DNA of 32,489 nucleotides from positions 1-32,489 of the forward strand of contig JAKAKL010000130.1 in the NCBI GenBank assembly GCA_021824565.1, written 5' to 3'. This DNA comes from Bacteroidota bacterium (GTDB lineage Bacteria; Bacteroidota; Ignavibacteria; Ignavibacteriales; Ignavibacteriaceae). Shown here piece by piece: positions 1 to 8,638 of this stretch. The notes under the pieces were generated by a model, which was not told the DNA's origin, did no database searches, and saw nothing but the letters and a program-made list of their open reading frames with translations. A program made the translations under genes and the position numbers. Each line of letters starts with the position of its first letter. Within the stretch, counting starts at the first letter, position 1.

Positions 1-1
1 T

Positions 2-37
2 TACTCTGAAGTTGAAACAGAAAATCTTGAAGTATAA
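2..37 (+). CDS. Possible C-terminal end of an upstream gene (partial)
   Basis: Read from base 2 this stretch gives an acidic tail (YSEVETENLEV) ending in TAA at 35-37, 23 nt before the next gene. The frame beginning at base 3 is also open and would end at TAG 69-71, overlapping the next start. Both are too short to choose between by composition. An upstream gene of the same polysaccharide operon is expected here, but its identity cannot be read. Confidence 0.3.
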   Translation, partial: YSEVETENLEV

Positions 38-60
38 TATTAACGCAGGAAAAAGTTTAT

Positions 61-861
61 ATGAATATTAGAAGTCTAAACAGACAATACATACTTGGTG
101 TAGGTGTAGATAATATTTGTAAAGATACTGCACTATCTGCCGTAGAATATTTTATAAAACACCGGCAGGCAGGAAATGCAAAAAAGATTTTCTTTATCAA
201 CGTTCATACAATTCATCTTGCAAGAAAAGATCCGGATTTCAAGCTAACAATTAATAACGCTGACCTTGCATTGCCAGACGGAAGCGGGTTGAAAATAGCC
301 GGTTCTATTTTCTCACATCCTATTAAAGAAAATTTAAATGGGACTGATTTTACTCCGACTATTTTAAGATTAGCTGAACTAAATAAATGGAAAGTCTATC
401 TGCTTGGTTCGAAAGAAAATATTTTGAGAGAATGTATTAATAATATTGAACAGGACTATCCGCGCCTTCAAATAGCAGGGTTTCACTCCGGTTATTTTTC
501 AAAGGAAGAAATACATTTGCTTTTACAAAAGATAAATGAAGCTTCGCCGGACATCCTTCTTGTAGGAATGGGCTCGCCTACGCAGGAAGATTTTATTTAT
601 AAATATTCGAATCATCTTAACGCAGCGTTGTGCTTTGCTGTCGGCGGGTTATTTGATTTTCTTTCCGGAGATAAAAAAAGAGCGCCGGTATTTATTAGAA
701 AAGCAGGATTTGAATGGGCGTTCAGATTCTTTAGTGATCCAAAAACTAAGTGGAACAGAATTTTTGTTGAGATACCTTCATTCCTAACCTTGATTTTTAT
801 AGCGAGACTATTTCCAAACTTATTGCATCCAGTAACAGAAAGGAAACCAATATACAGATGA
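61..861 (+). CDS. WecG/TagA/CpsF-family glycosyltransferase (GT26)
   Basis: This 266-aa protein is full length for GT26 enzymes, which add a sugar (often ManNAc or ManNAcA) to an undecaprenyl-diphosphate-linked acceptor on the cytoplasmic face of the membrane. The family signatures occur in order: NADLALPDGSG (66-76) carrying the conserved Asp region of the active site, NGTD (93-96), LLGS (114-117), GMGSPTQE (169-176) and the C-terminal VGGLFDFLSGDKKRAP (194-209) followed by a basic, aromatic tail thought to touch the membrane. The ATG at 61 has an AGGAAAAAG stretch upstream. The gene ends in a 4-nt ATGA overlap with the flippase, so the two are translationally coupled. The donor sugar cannot be read from sequence. 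It probably performs an early step in assembling the repeat unit made by this locus. Confidence 0.93.
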   Translation: MNIRSLNRQYILGVGVDNICKDTALSAVEYFIKHRQAGNAKKIFFINVHTIHLARKDPDFKLTINNADLALPDGSGLKIAGSIFSHPIKENLNGTDFTPTILRLAELNKWKVYLLGSKENILRECINNIEQDYPRLQIAGFHSGYFSKEEIHLLLQKINEASPDILLVGMGSPTQEDFIYKYSNHLNAALCFAVGGLFDFLSGDKKRAPVFIRKAGFEWAFRFFSDPKTKWNRIFVEIPSFLTLIFIARLFPNLLHPVTERKPIYR

Positions 862-2360
862 TACGCGGATACGCAAAATCGGTAGCTCGCAATACGGCTA
901 TTATGATGATAGCGCAAATCATTACGTGGGCGTCAAGCTTTGTCCTAATGATGTTCCTTCCGAAATATCTTGGGAGCTCAAGCTACGGTGAGCTTTATCT
1001 TGCCATTTCAATTGCAACGATGTTCCAAGTTATAATCGAATTCGGCGGACAATATCAGATAACGAAGGAAATTTCTCGTTCAAGAGAGACTGCCCCGCAT
1101 ATTCTTGTTAATTCTGCATTAACTAGAATTTTTCTATGGTCTATCTCAATTGTTCTTATGCTTGAATTTTGTCGAGTCGCTAACTATGCATGGCCTGTTC
1201 CATTGCTGGTTGTAATACTCGGAACTTCAAAGTTGTGGGAGAGCATTAATAGCCTTCTTCGCAATTGTTACCAAGGTTTCGAGCTGATGGAATACCCGTC
1301 GATTGGTTCAGTTGTAGAAAGAACTTTCCTAATGGTGGCTGCCATAATAGTGCTGCTGGCAGGTTCTGGCCAGGTTATGATAGCAGCAATTATGGCGGTA
1401 AGCACATTATTGAATTTTATGGTCTCAGCTTCTTTCTCAAAGAAAATTATTCATTTCATTCCCAAAATTAATTTTAGAAAGGCAAGGTTGCTGCTGAAGG
1501 AAGGTATACCATACTTTATGTGGTCAATCTTTGCAACTATATATTACCGAGTTGACGTAATAATGCTATCCTTAATGACAGCTTATTCAGTTGTCGGGTG
1601 GTACGGCGCAGCTTATAAACTATTTGACGTTCTGATGTTTTTCCCGTCGATATTTTCTCAAGCTTTGTTTCCGGTGCTTTCACGAATAACAGAAACAACT
1701 AAAGAAGGCTTAACATCGGCTGTCCAGAAAAGTCTTGACATAATTTTATTTGTCGGAATTCCTATTGCAGTTTTGCTCTTCCTATTCGCACAGCATATAA
1801 CAAGTTTCCTATTCGGTCTTCATGACTATCAGAACTCTATAATAATTATGAAAATTTTTTCTGTCGGTCTCCTTCTTGTATATGCAGACTTCGTTCTCGG
1901 AAGCACGGTGTTAGCGTTGGACAAACAAAAATTCTGGTCTGTAATTGCCGGGATAGCGGTAGTTGTAAACATCGCATTGAATTATTTTTTAATACCATTC
2001 TATCAAAAGTCAACCGGCAACGGAGGAATTGGAGCAGCTATCGCCACCTTAGTGACGGAATTATTTGTAATGTGTTCAGCAATCTTCATGCTTAAAGGTA
2101 GAGCGTTAGGCAAAATTAATTTTGACTTAATAATTAAAGAGGCGCTTGGCGGCAGCATAATGGCTGGAACAATAATCTTGATGAGAGGAATTCCTATCCA
2201 CTGGGTTATCCAGGCTTTGATTGGTTCGTTAGTTTATCTTGTTATCCTATTCTTGCTTTACGCTTATGAGGAAAATCTGGAAATTTTTTCTATCGACTAT
2301 GCAGCCGTCATTAAAAATTATTTTTATGCGATTCTTTACCGCGGAGAAGCTGAAACATGA
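858..2360 (+). CDS. Wzx-like polysaccharide flippase / MVF-type transporter
   Basis: This 500-aa, strongly hydrophobic protein has roughly 12-14 predicted membrane segments spread over its length, and the N-terminal layout (RNTAIMMIAQIITWASSF) and internal charges (TKEISRSRE) typical of the polysaccharide biosynthesis protein family within the MOP superfamily. Such proteins flip undecaprenyl-diphosphate-linked oligosaccharides across the inner membrane. The length is usual for Wzx and MVF proteins. It begins in an ATGA overlap with the GT26 gene and ends in an ATGA overlap with the GT4 gene. A GT26 gene before it and a GT4 gene after it support O-unit export. No Wzy polymerase is visible in the window; it may lie upstream. 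The exact cargo is unknown. Confidence 0.92.
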   Translation: MIRGYAKSVARNTAIMMIAQIITWASSFVLMMFLPKYLGSSSYGELYLAISIATMFQVIIEFGGQYQITKEISRSRETAPHILVNSALTRIFLWSISIVLMLEFCRVANYAWPVPLLVVILGTSKLWESINSLLRNCYQGFELMEYPSIGSVVERTFLMVAAIIVLLAGSGQVMIAAIMAVSTLLNFMVSASFSKKIIHFIPKINFRKARLLLKEGIPYFMWSIFATIYYRVDVIMLSLMTAYSVVGWYGAAYKLFDVLMFFPSIFSQALFPVLSRITETTKEGLTSAVQKSLDIILFVGIPIAVLLFLFAQHITSFLFGLHDYQNSIIIMKIFSVGLLLVYADFVLGSTVLALDKQKFWSVIAGIAVVVNIALNYFLIPFYQKSTGNGGIGAAIATLVTELFVMCSAIFMLKGRALGKINFDLIIKEALGGSIMAGTIILMRGIPIHWVIQALIGSLVYLVILFLLYAYEENLEIFSIDYAAVIKNYFYAILYRGEAET

Positions 2361-3589
2361 AAATTTTATTTCTTACACCTTATGTGCCTCTGCCTCCAAA
2401 TTTTGGAGGCGCTATGAGAGTCTACTATTTGTTAAAAGGTCTTTCGCAAAATCACGAAGTAACTTTTCTAACCTTTGGGAACAAGGATAAGGTTGATTTA
2501 TTAAATAAGAATGTCGGTCTATTATATAAAGATTATTATCTCGTCAAACCTACATGGGCATGGAAGTACAGGCGGCTTGCTCAATTGTTTGCTCTGCTGA
2601 CTTCAAAAAGTTTTTTCTCTCTTTTTACAAAAAGTAAAGAAATGCAAGCTAAGATAAATGAAATTTTATCTCTTCAAGACTTTGATATAATACAGATGGA
2701 GTTCCCAATTATGGGGTGCTTTCATTTTAGATCTAGAGCTATGAAAATTTTGGACGAGCACAACATTGAATACGATAATTTTTACAGGATGTGGAAGAAA
2801 ACAAAATCACCTTTGATAAAGCTACATTATAAAAGAGAGTTCACGAAATCAAGGATGGAAGAAATAAATGTCTGCAAAAAGATGGACGCTATTTTAACGG
2901 TATCAGGAAAAGACAAGTCGATCCTGCAAAAAGAAATACCAGGCATTCCAAAATTTATTATTCCTAATGGAGTCGACGTTGAATACTTCAAACCGTCTCC
3001 GCAAAAAATAGAGCCTTATTCAATGGTGTTCACGGGGATGATGGCTTACATGCCGAATCATGACGGCATGAATTATTTCCTCGATGAAATATTCCCTTTG
3101 ATTTTAAAACAAATACCGGAAGCTAAAATTTATATAGTCGGCAATAGACCGCCGAAGAATCTTAAAAAAAGATCATCAAAGAATATAATTATTACAGGCT
3201 TTGTTCCTGATGTCCGTTCATATGTGTGGCATGCTTGTTTATATGTAGTTCCGCTCAGAATGGGCGGCGGCACCAGGCTTAAAGTACTTGAAGCCTTAGC
3301 CATGAAGAAGACGGTTGTTTCTACAACAATTGGCAGTGAGGGAATAGAAGTAATCAATAATGAATCTGTCTTAATCGCAGACGAAGCGGAAGACTTTGCA
3401 AACAAATCAGTCCGTATCTTAAAGAACCCAGAGAGCGGGGAAAATTTGGCAGCTCGTGGTTTTGACCTGGTTTGCTCCAAATACAGCTGGGAAGTTGTAA
3501 CTCAAAAATTAGAAGAAGCGCATCAAAATATTTTATATGAAAAAACTGGAACGCTTAATACAAATATGTTAATTGAAAGGACCGGCTAA
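2357..3589 (+). CDS. GT4-family glycosyltransferase
   Basis: This 410-aa protein has the GT-B layout. The N-terminal domain opens with TPYVPLPPNFGGAMRVYYLL (7-26), where the Pro/Gly-rich acceptor loop is typical of GT4 enzymes. The C-terminal domain has IPNGVDVEYF (202-211), the GFVPDVRSY strand (281-289) and the nucleotide-sugar loop GGGTRLKVLEALA (303-315) with the conserved Glu. The N-terminal segment resembles the sugar transferases of PEP-CTERM/exosortase-associated polysaccharide loci, but no exosortase is visible here, so that link is only suggestive. The start overlaps the flippase stop (ATGA) and the next gene begins 2 nt after its stop. The protein acts in the cytoplasm or at the inner membrane face. 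Donor and acceptor are unknown. Confidence 0.93.
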   Translation: MKILFLTPYVPLPPNFGGAMRVYYLLKGLSQNHEVTFLTFGNKDKVDLLNKNVGLLYKDYYLVKPTWAWKYRRLAQLFALLTSKSFFSLFTKSKEMQAKINEILSLQDFDIIQMEFPIMGCFHFRSRAMKILDEHNIEYDNFYRMWKKTKSPLIKLHYKREFTKSRMEEINVCKKMDAILTVSGKDKSILQKEIPGIPKFIIPNGVDVEYFKPSPQKIEPYSMVFTGMMAYMPNHDGMNYFLDEIFPLILKQIPEAKIYIVGNRPPKNLKKRSSKNIIITGFVPDVRSYVWHACLYVVPLRMGGGTRLKVLEALAMKKTVVSTTIGSEGIEVINNESVLIADEAEDFANKSVRILKNPESGENLAARGFDLVCSKYSWEVVTQKLEEAHQNILYEKTGTLNTNMLIERTG

Positions 3590-3591
3590 AA

Positions 3592-4455
3592 ATGAATTAT
3601 GAAGAAAGAGTTAATGGTGTAGCAAACAGCGGAATTAAAGTTCTTATGTACCACAAAATTACCGACGACAAGAAACTTTGGAGATCGCATTGGACTTATG
3701 TTAGTGCAGAACAATTCGCAAAGCACCTTGCTCTACTTGATAGTTGGGGCTTTACTCCAATTACATTTAATGATTATCTGCTTTATAAGAAAGGTGAAAT
3801 TAATCTTCCTAAAAAATCTGTTATCATAACTTTTGACGACGGCTACGAAGGTGTATACAATATAGCCTTTCCGAAGCTGAAAGAATTCGGATGGAATGCG
3901 GTGCTTTTTGTTTTAGGAGACAGAGTCATAAAATCTGATTTCTGGGATAAAAAAATTGGCTTGTCCGAATCAAGGCTTTTGAACCAGGAGCAAGTAATAC
4001 AAATGTATGAAGCGGGTTTTGAAATTGGTTCTCACTCGATGAGACACTCAAACCTGGTCTCGGTTCCGCTTAGGATTGCCAGATATGAAATCATACAATC
4101 CAAAGAAAACCTTCAGTCGCTGTTGAAATCGCGGGTACGAAGTTTTTGTTATCCATACGGACTTACAAACACGACGGTAAAAAATTTAGTTGAGGAATGC
4201 GGTTACGACCTCGCATGCGGTGTATATACCGGTCCACCGAAATTTTGGGAAGACAGGTATGATATACGCAGAATTACAATTAAAAATTCCACGAACAGTT
4301 TTTCTTTTGGAATTAAAATGCTTGCTCCTTTTGAATATTATGAATGGATAGGATCCCGTGTTAAAAGAAGCGTTCGACACACGCTGAAAAAAAATCAGCC
4401 GCAAAAAGAATATATAACCGCTGCAACAACAGACGGGACGTACTTACATGCATAA
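3592..4455 (+). CDS. NodB-type polysaccharide deacetylase
   Basis: This 287-aa protein has the carbohydrate esterase 4 fold motifs: VLMYHKIT near the N terminus (17-24), motif 1 TFDDG (80-84, catalytic and metal-binding Asp), motif 2 HSMRH (148-152, metal-binding His pair) and motif 3 RSFCYPYG (183-190). All key residues are present, so it should be active in removing N- or O-acetyl groups from a glycan. There is no signal peptide or membrane helix, which suggests action on a cytoplasmic lipid-linked intermediate, unlike secreted peptidoglycan deacetylases. The C-terminal 40 residues are basic and rich in Lys/Arg. It starts 2 nt after the GT4 stop and its last 8 nt overlap the next gene. FemAB-like genes and NodB-like deacetylases commonly sit together in exopolysaccharide loci. 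Confidence 0.92.
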   Translation: MNYEERVNGVANSGIKVLMYHKITDDKKLWRSHWTYVSAEQFAKHLALLDSWGFTPITFNDYLLYKKGEINLPKKSVIITFDDGYEGVYNIAFPKLKEFGWNAVLFVLGDRVIKSDFWDKKIGLSESRLLNQEQVIQMYEAGFEIGSHSMRHSNLVSVPLRIARYEIIQSKENLQSLLKSRVRSFCYPYGLTNTTVKNLVEECGYDLACGVYTGPPKFWEDRYDIRRITIKNSTNSFSFGIKMLAPFEYYEWIGSRVKRSVRHTLKKNQPQKEYITAATTDGTYLHA

Positions 4456-7033
4456 CCAAAATCAATTTATATTGGAAAAAAGAAATGTCGACCTTGTTTA
4501 CGATGAAGTAAAACAAGGCGGCAGGTTTGTAGATTATTTAGAATCTTTTGGTAAAAAAGTTATTCCGTACGGTAACGCAACCCATGCCTTTGTAGACATT
4601 CTTTTTCACCTTAACTCCAATTCTGCAAACTCAAAGCCTAATATTATTATGCCGTCTTATATTCCTGCAAAATTATTCCGCATTATAATTACCGCCGGGT
4701 ATGTGCCTTTGTTTTATGAAATAAACAACAGGTGTGAGTTTGACATAAATGAAATCGCAGGTTTGATTGATGAGAACACGAAAGCAATTTTTGTTATCCA
4801 TTATTTTGGTCATCCGGCAAATATCCACAAAATAAAAAATCTTTCTGTTGAAAACAGACTTCCTTTGATAGAAGACTGTGCACATATTTTATACGCAAAC
4901 ATAAATAATCAAAAGTTAGGTTCATTCGGAGATTATTCAATATTCAGCGTAAGAAAAATGTTAACTTTGTCGGACGGAGGCTATTTAGTTCTTAATAACC
5001 ATCAAGAAAATTTTGAAGCAACATACACGCAGCGGGTAAGCAGTTTTTACACTTTACCAAGATTTTTAAAATCGAGATTCAAACAAGGTTATTTTAAATT
5101 GACTAGCGGCAGGGACTTTTTGAGCTTAGCCCAGCTTCCAGAAAGAGGCTTTGTAGATTTCAAGCGCGCGCGCAAAACCAATATAAAAAATATTTCAAGT
5201 TTATCTTATTTCTATTCTAACATTACCAACATTGACAGTCACGTTCAAAAACGCAGACAAAATTATAACTATCTTTTTGAAGCAACACAAAACAATTCAT
5301 TTTTTAGACCTTTGTATAGGGACAAACCGGATTCATGGACGCCATACAGCTTTCCGGTTTTAGTTGAAGAAAATTACCGCGACGAATTCCAGCTTAAACT
5401 TCTAAGTGCAGGCATTAGTTGCGGTGCGGGCTGGCCGGAATCTCCATTTGAAAAATATTTTGTACAAACGCAGGCGCTTGCAAATAGCTTGCTTGAGTTT
5501 CCTATTCATCCTTTGATGACTGAAAAGCAGCTTGAGAAAATATTAGATTCATGCCGCGAATTTGAAAAAAGTTTAAGCGGGCGAATCGACAATTCTCCGT
5601 ATCATAAATTAATGCTTAAAATAAACGGACTGAACGCTGATATAAATTACGCTAATGGAAATAATCATGAAGATATTTCTACCAAAATTGTTTTTACGGA
5701 TTCCGGCTTTGATGATATTAAAAAAGAATGGGCTGTATTATCCGAAAATTCCCAATCGTCAATTTTCCAAACTTTTGAATGGCAGCGGCTCTGGTGGAAA
5801 TATTATGGAGAAAACAATAAACTTAATTTGATTCTTTTTTATGATGACGGGAGGCTTGTAGGCATAGCGCCGTTTTTCGTTGATACTTTTAATTTCCATA
5901 ACGTAAGAATAATTCGCAGGCTGCGCTTAATTGGCAGCAGCGCAAGCATAAATAAGAACGGAAGTGCGACGCCCGATTATGGTGTAAGCGATTATCTTGA
6001 TATCATAAGCCTCCCGGGTTATGAAAATACTATTGCCAGAAGCTTGCTGCATTATTTTAAAAATAATCCCGGCAGCTTTGATATAATTGAACTGGATGAA
6101 GTTTCAAACGATTCCAATATTTTCAATTCCGTTCTACCGCTGTTAAATGAAGTAGAGTGGAGTTATAAAGTGATAAAAAGAGAAGTTTGTCCGAGAATTC
6201 TTGTACCGGGCACTTTGTCTGATTTTATGAAAAGCCTGAGTTCAAAGATACGATATCAGTTAACAAAGATTAGGCGTGAAAGAATTAGAGACACTGTGTT
6301 TGAAATAAACAAAGTGCAATCGGGACAAGAACTCGGACGCGAATTTGATGCATTCGTTTTTCTTCACCAGCAGCGCTGGAATGCTCAAGGTTTGCCGGGC
6401 GCTTTTGTAGATGCAAGGTTCAAGAATTTTTTGAGAGAAATATCGGAATCATTTCTTAAGAACGGATGGCTTTATCTTACCTCCGCATATTCAAAGAGCC
6501 AATGTCTTGCAATTGAATACGCGTTTAAATATAAAAATAACTACTATGATTATTTAAAAGCATTCGACGATCAGTCGCCTTACGCAAAGTACAGACCGGG
6601 AAGAGCACTGCTGCTGCAGCTTATAGAAGAAGCTATCGAAGACAAAGCAAGTGTCGTCGATCTATTGCGGGGCGGCGAGCCGTATAAATTTGAAATAGCA
6701 ACTGAATGGCTCTGGGTTCATAAAATTACCATTGGCAATCCAGTCTACGGCTGGGAATTCCGTTATAAAATTTTTCTTGTAATATTTTCTTTTTCGTTAT
6801 TGAAGCATCGTATCAAAAAAGAAGCACATATAGCCCGCGCCCAATTGTCTAATTTAGGATTATTGGGCTTTGCTGTGCATTATTTCCCTATGACAATGAA
6901 AAAACTAAAGAGTAAATATTTTGAGCCTAATCTAGTTCGCAGAAAGAAAGGCGAATCAAGTGAGGTTAAAACTCAAAAGATTGATAGTTCCCCAAAAAAT
7001 AAAATGAGCGAAGTGAGTGAGAAGATATTATGA
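4448..7033 (+). CDS. Fusion: DegT/DnrJ/EryC1-type aminotransferase + FemAB/CelD-like acyltransferase
   Basis: This 861-aa protein has two parts. Residues about 1-375 follow the PLP-dependent DegT fold: PSYIPAKLF (69-77), the cofactor-stacking strand PLIEDCAH (139-146, D143 for the pyridine nitrogen) and FSVRKMLTLSDGGYL (166-180), where K170 sits at the place of the PLP-binding lysine. After a linker (376-412), residues about 413-775 form a GNAT-fold domain of the CelD/BcsL type: FQTFEWQRLWWKYYG (440-454), LVGIAPFF, a basic SSKIRYQLTKIRRERI helix, and a late DLLRGGEPYKFEI block. A Lys/Ser-rich tail follows. Both halves are normally separate genes. The likely job is transamination of a keto-sugar followed by acylation of the new amine, though FemAB relatives can also use aminoacyl donors. 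It overlaps its neighbours by 8 and 4 nt. The aminotransferase half is quite divergent, so a non-sugar substrate is possible. Confidence 0.87.
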   Translation: MHNQNQFILEKRNVDLVYDEVKQGGRFVDYLESFGKKVIPYGNATHAFVDILFHLNSNSANSKPNIIMPSYIPAKLFRIIITAGYVPLFYEINNRCEFDINEIAGLIDENTKAIFVIHYFGHPANIHKIKNLSVENRLPLIEDCAHILYANINNQKLGSFGDYSIFSVRKMLTLSDGGYLVLNNHQENFEATYTQRVSSFYTLPRFLKSRFKQGYFKLTSGRDFLSLAQLPERGFVDFKRARKTNIKNISSLSYFYSNITNIDSHVQKRRQNYNYLFEATQNNSFFRPLYRDKPDSWTPYSFPVLVEENYRDEFQLKLLSAGISCGAGWPESPFEKYFVQTQALANSLLEFPIHPLMTEKQLEKILDSCREFEKSLSGRIDNSPYHKLMLKINGLNADINYANGNNHEDISTKIVFTDSGFDDIKKEWAVLSENSQSSIFQTFEWQRLWWKYYGENNKLNLILFYDDGRLVGIAPFFVDTFNFHNVRIIRRLRLIGSSASINKNGSATPDYGVSDYLDIISLPGYENTIARSLLHYFKNNPGSFDIIELDEVSNDSNIFNSVLPLLNEVEWSYKVIKREVCPRILVPGTLSDFMKSLSSKIRYQLTKIRRERIRDTVFEINKVQSGQELGREFDAFVFLHQQRWNAQGLPGAFVDARFKNFLREISESFLKNGWLYLTSAYSKSQCLAIEYAFKYKNNYYDYLKAFDDQSPYAKYRPGRALLLQLIEEAIEDKASVVDLLRGGEPYKFEIATEWLWVHKITIGNPVYGWEFRYKIFLVIFSFSLLKHRIKKEAHIARAQLSNLGLLGFAVHYFPMTMKKLKSKYFEPNLVRRKKGESSEVKTQKIDSSPKNKMSEVSEKIL

Positions 7034-8589
7034 GAAAAAACAAGAAATATAGAAATCATAATCGCAACTCAGCGCAAAAGCTTTTTGGCTTGAACATAAA
7101 AGAATATGGATGGTCGACAGCAGCGCTTAATATAAAAGAAAAAATGCCGTCATTAGTTTCATTAAAAATAATAATGAACGAAAATGATTTTCTTGCGTTG
7201 AAGGAAGAGTGGAACAGCCTGGTACAGAAATCTTCAGCAACAATTTATCAGACATTTGAATGGCTGTATTGTTGGTGGAAATATTTCGGCGGAGGGAATC
7301 AGTATACACTTCATATCGTACTTGTCTATTTAGAAAGTGATATTGTTAAATCGCAAGAAATTTTAGTAGAAAAAATAGATGGAGACAGTAAAAGATTAAT
7401 AGGTATAGCTCCATTTTATATACACAACAGATCCTTTGCCGGGTACAGAATATACAAACAAATAAGACTTATTGGAAGCGGCTTGCACTCCGGTCAATCC
7501 GGATCAAATGCAATAGAGCAGGAAGGGCTTAGCGACTATCTTGATATAATCAGCGCTCGCGAATACGAAGACAGAACTGCAGAAGCGTTGACTTCTTACT
7601 TTTCTGCATTCAAATATTTTTTTGATGAAATTGATCTGCAGAATATTTCTAACGACAGTTTCATTTTTACTAAACTGCTTCCGCTGCTGCAGAAGAATGA
7701 ATTTAATATTGAGATGAAAAGGTCAGACATTTGTCCAAGGCTAAATGTTCCGGAATCTTTTGACAATTTTATAACAGCGGTAAAGTCGAATACGCGGCGC
7801 AGACTCAAACAAGCATTGAAGAACGTTGAAGATGGTTCTTCGTGCCGGATTGAAGATGTAAATTTAAAAAGCTTTGTTTCATCATTTCAATCACTTCGCC
7901 AGTTGCACCAGAAACGGTGGAATGAAATAGGCTATCCCGGTTTGTTTACCGATGAGCGCGTGGGGAAATTTCAAAATGAAGTTAATAATGAATTTTTAAA
8001 ACGCGGATGGCTGTGGTTTAAAATCTTAAGAGTCGATCATAAAATTATTGCAGCAAGACTTGGATTCAAGTTTAATAATAGAGTTTACGATTATTTGAGC
8101 GGCTTCGACAGTGTTCCATCATCGGCATCTTTGAGACCCGGTCTAATTTTAATTTTAGATATGATTAAAGATGCTGTTGGCTGGTCATTACAAGTTGTCG
8201 ATTTTCTTAGAGGAGCAGAAGAGTATAAGTTTGAATTATCTTCTACGGTGGGTTATAATTATCACGTCATTATTAAACATCCCGAATCGCTGCCAAAGCT
8301 AAAAGCAGCTTTGATTAAAGCCATAGAATTTAGAAGCTATATGCTGCACCGGATAAAAAATGAAAGATCAATAATTCTGCTGCATGCAAAAAGATATGGT
8401 AAAGTTTTATTCGTAAGGTCATATCTAAAATTTTGCTTTAAAAGATTGCAAACATATACGAGCAGATCAAAAGGAAATGTAAAAAGAAAAGAGAAAATTT
8501 TTATGATACAGCAATATGATGCAAAGCAGGTAGACGACAGGATAAAAGAAAAAAAACATAAACTTCATGAGATTGAAATAGATATTTAA
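7030..8589 (+). CDS. FemAB/CelD-like GNAT acyltransferase
   Basis: This 519-aa protein is clearly paralogous to the C-terminal half of the preceding fusion. Shared blocks in the same order are YQTFEWLYCWWKYFG, RLIGIAPFYIH, the LSDYLDIISA strand, the ISNDSFIFTKLLPLL segment, ICPRLNVPESFDNF, the basic helix SNTRRRLKQALKN and the final VDFLRGAEEYKFEL. The domain spans roughly residues 40-410; a basic tail of about 100 residues follows. Members transfer acyl or aminoacyl groups onto sugars or peptide stems in the cytoplasm. The ATG lies in a 4-nt ATGA overlap with the fusion gene, which fixes the start and implies coupling. A 49-nt gap separates it from the next gene. Pairing with the fused copy suggests a local duplication followed by divergence, perhaps to acylate a second position. 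Confidence 0.87.
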   Translation: MRKNKKYRNHNRNSAQKLFGLNIKEYGWSTAALNIKEKMPSLVSLKIIMNENDFLALKEEWNSLVQKSSATIYQTFEWLYCWWKYFGGGNQYTLHIVLVYLESDIVKSQEILVEKIDGDSKRLIGIAPFYIHNRSFAGYRIYKQIRLIGSGLHSGQSGSNAIEQEGLSDYLDIISAREYEDRTAEALTSYFSAFKYFFDEIDLQNISNDSFIFTKLLPLLQKNEFNIEMKRSDICPRLNVPESFDNFITAVKSNTRRRLKQALKNVEDGSSCRIEDVNLKSFVSSFQSLRQLHQKRWNEIGYPGLFTDERVGKFQNEVNNEFLKRGWLWFKILRVDHKIIAARLGFKFNNRVYDYLSGFDSVPSSASLRPGLILILDMIKDAVGWSLQVVDFLRGAEEYKFELSSTVGYNYHVIIKHPESLPKLKAALIKAIEFRSYMLHRIKNERSIILLHAKRYGKVLFVRSYLKFCFKRLQTYTSRSKGNVKRKEKIFMIQQYDAKQVDDRIKEKKHKLHEIEIDI

Positions 8590-8638
8590 AATATGGTTAA
8601 ACTAAATAAGCCGGCAAAAAATTATATGAGGAGAGCTA

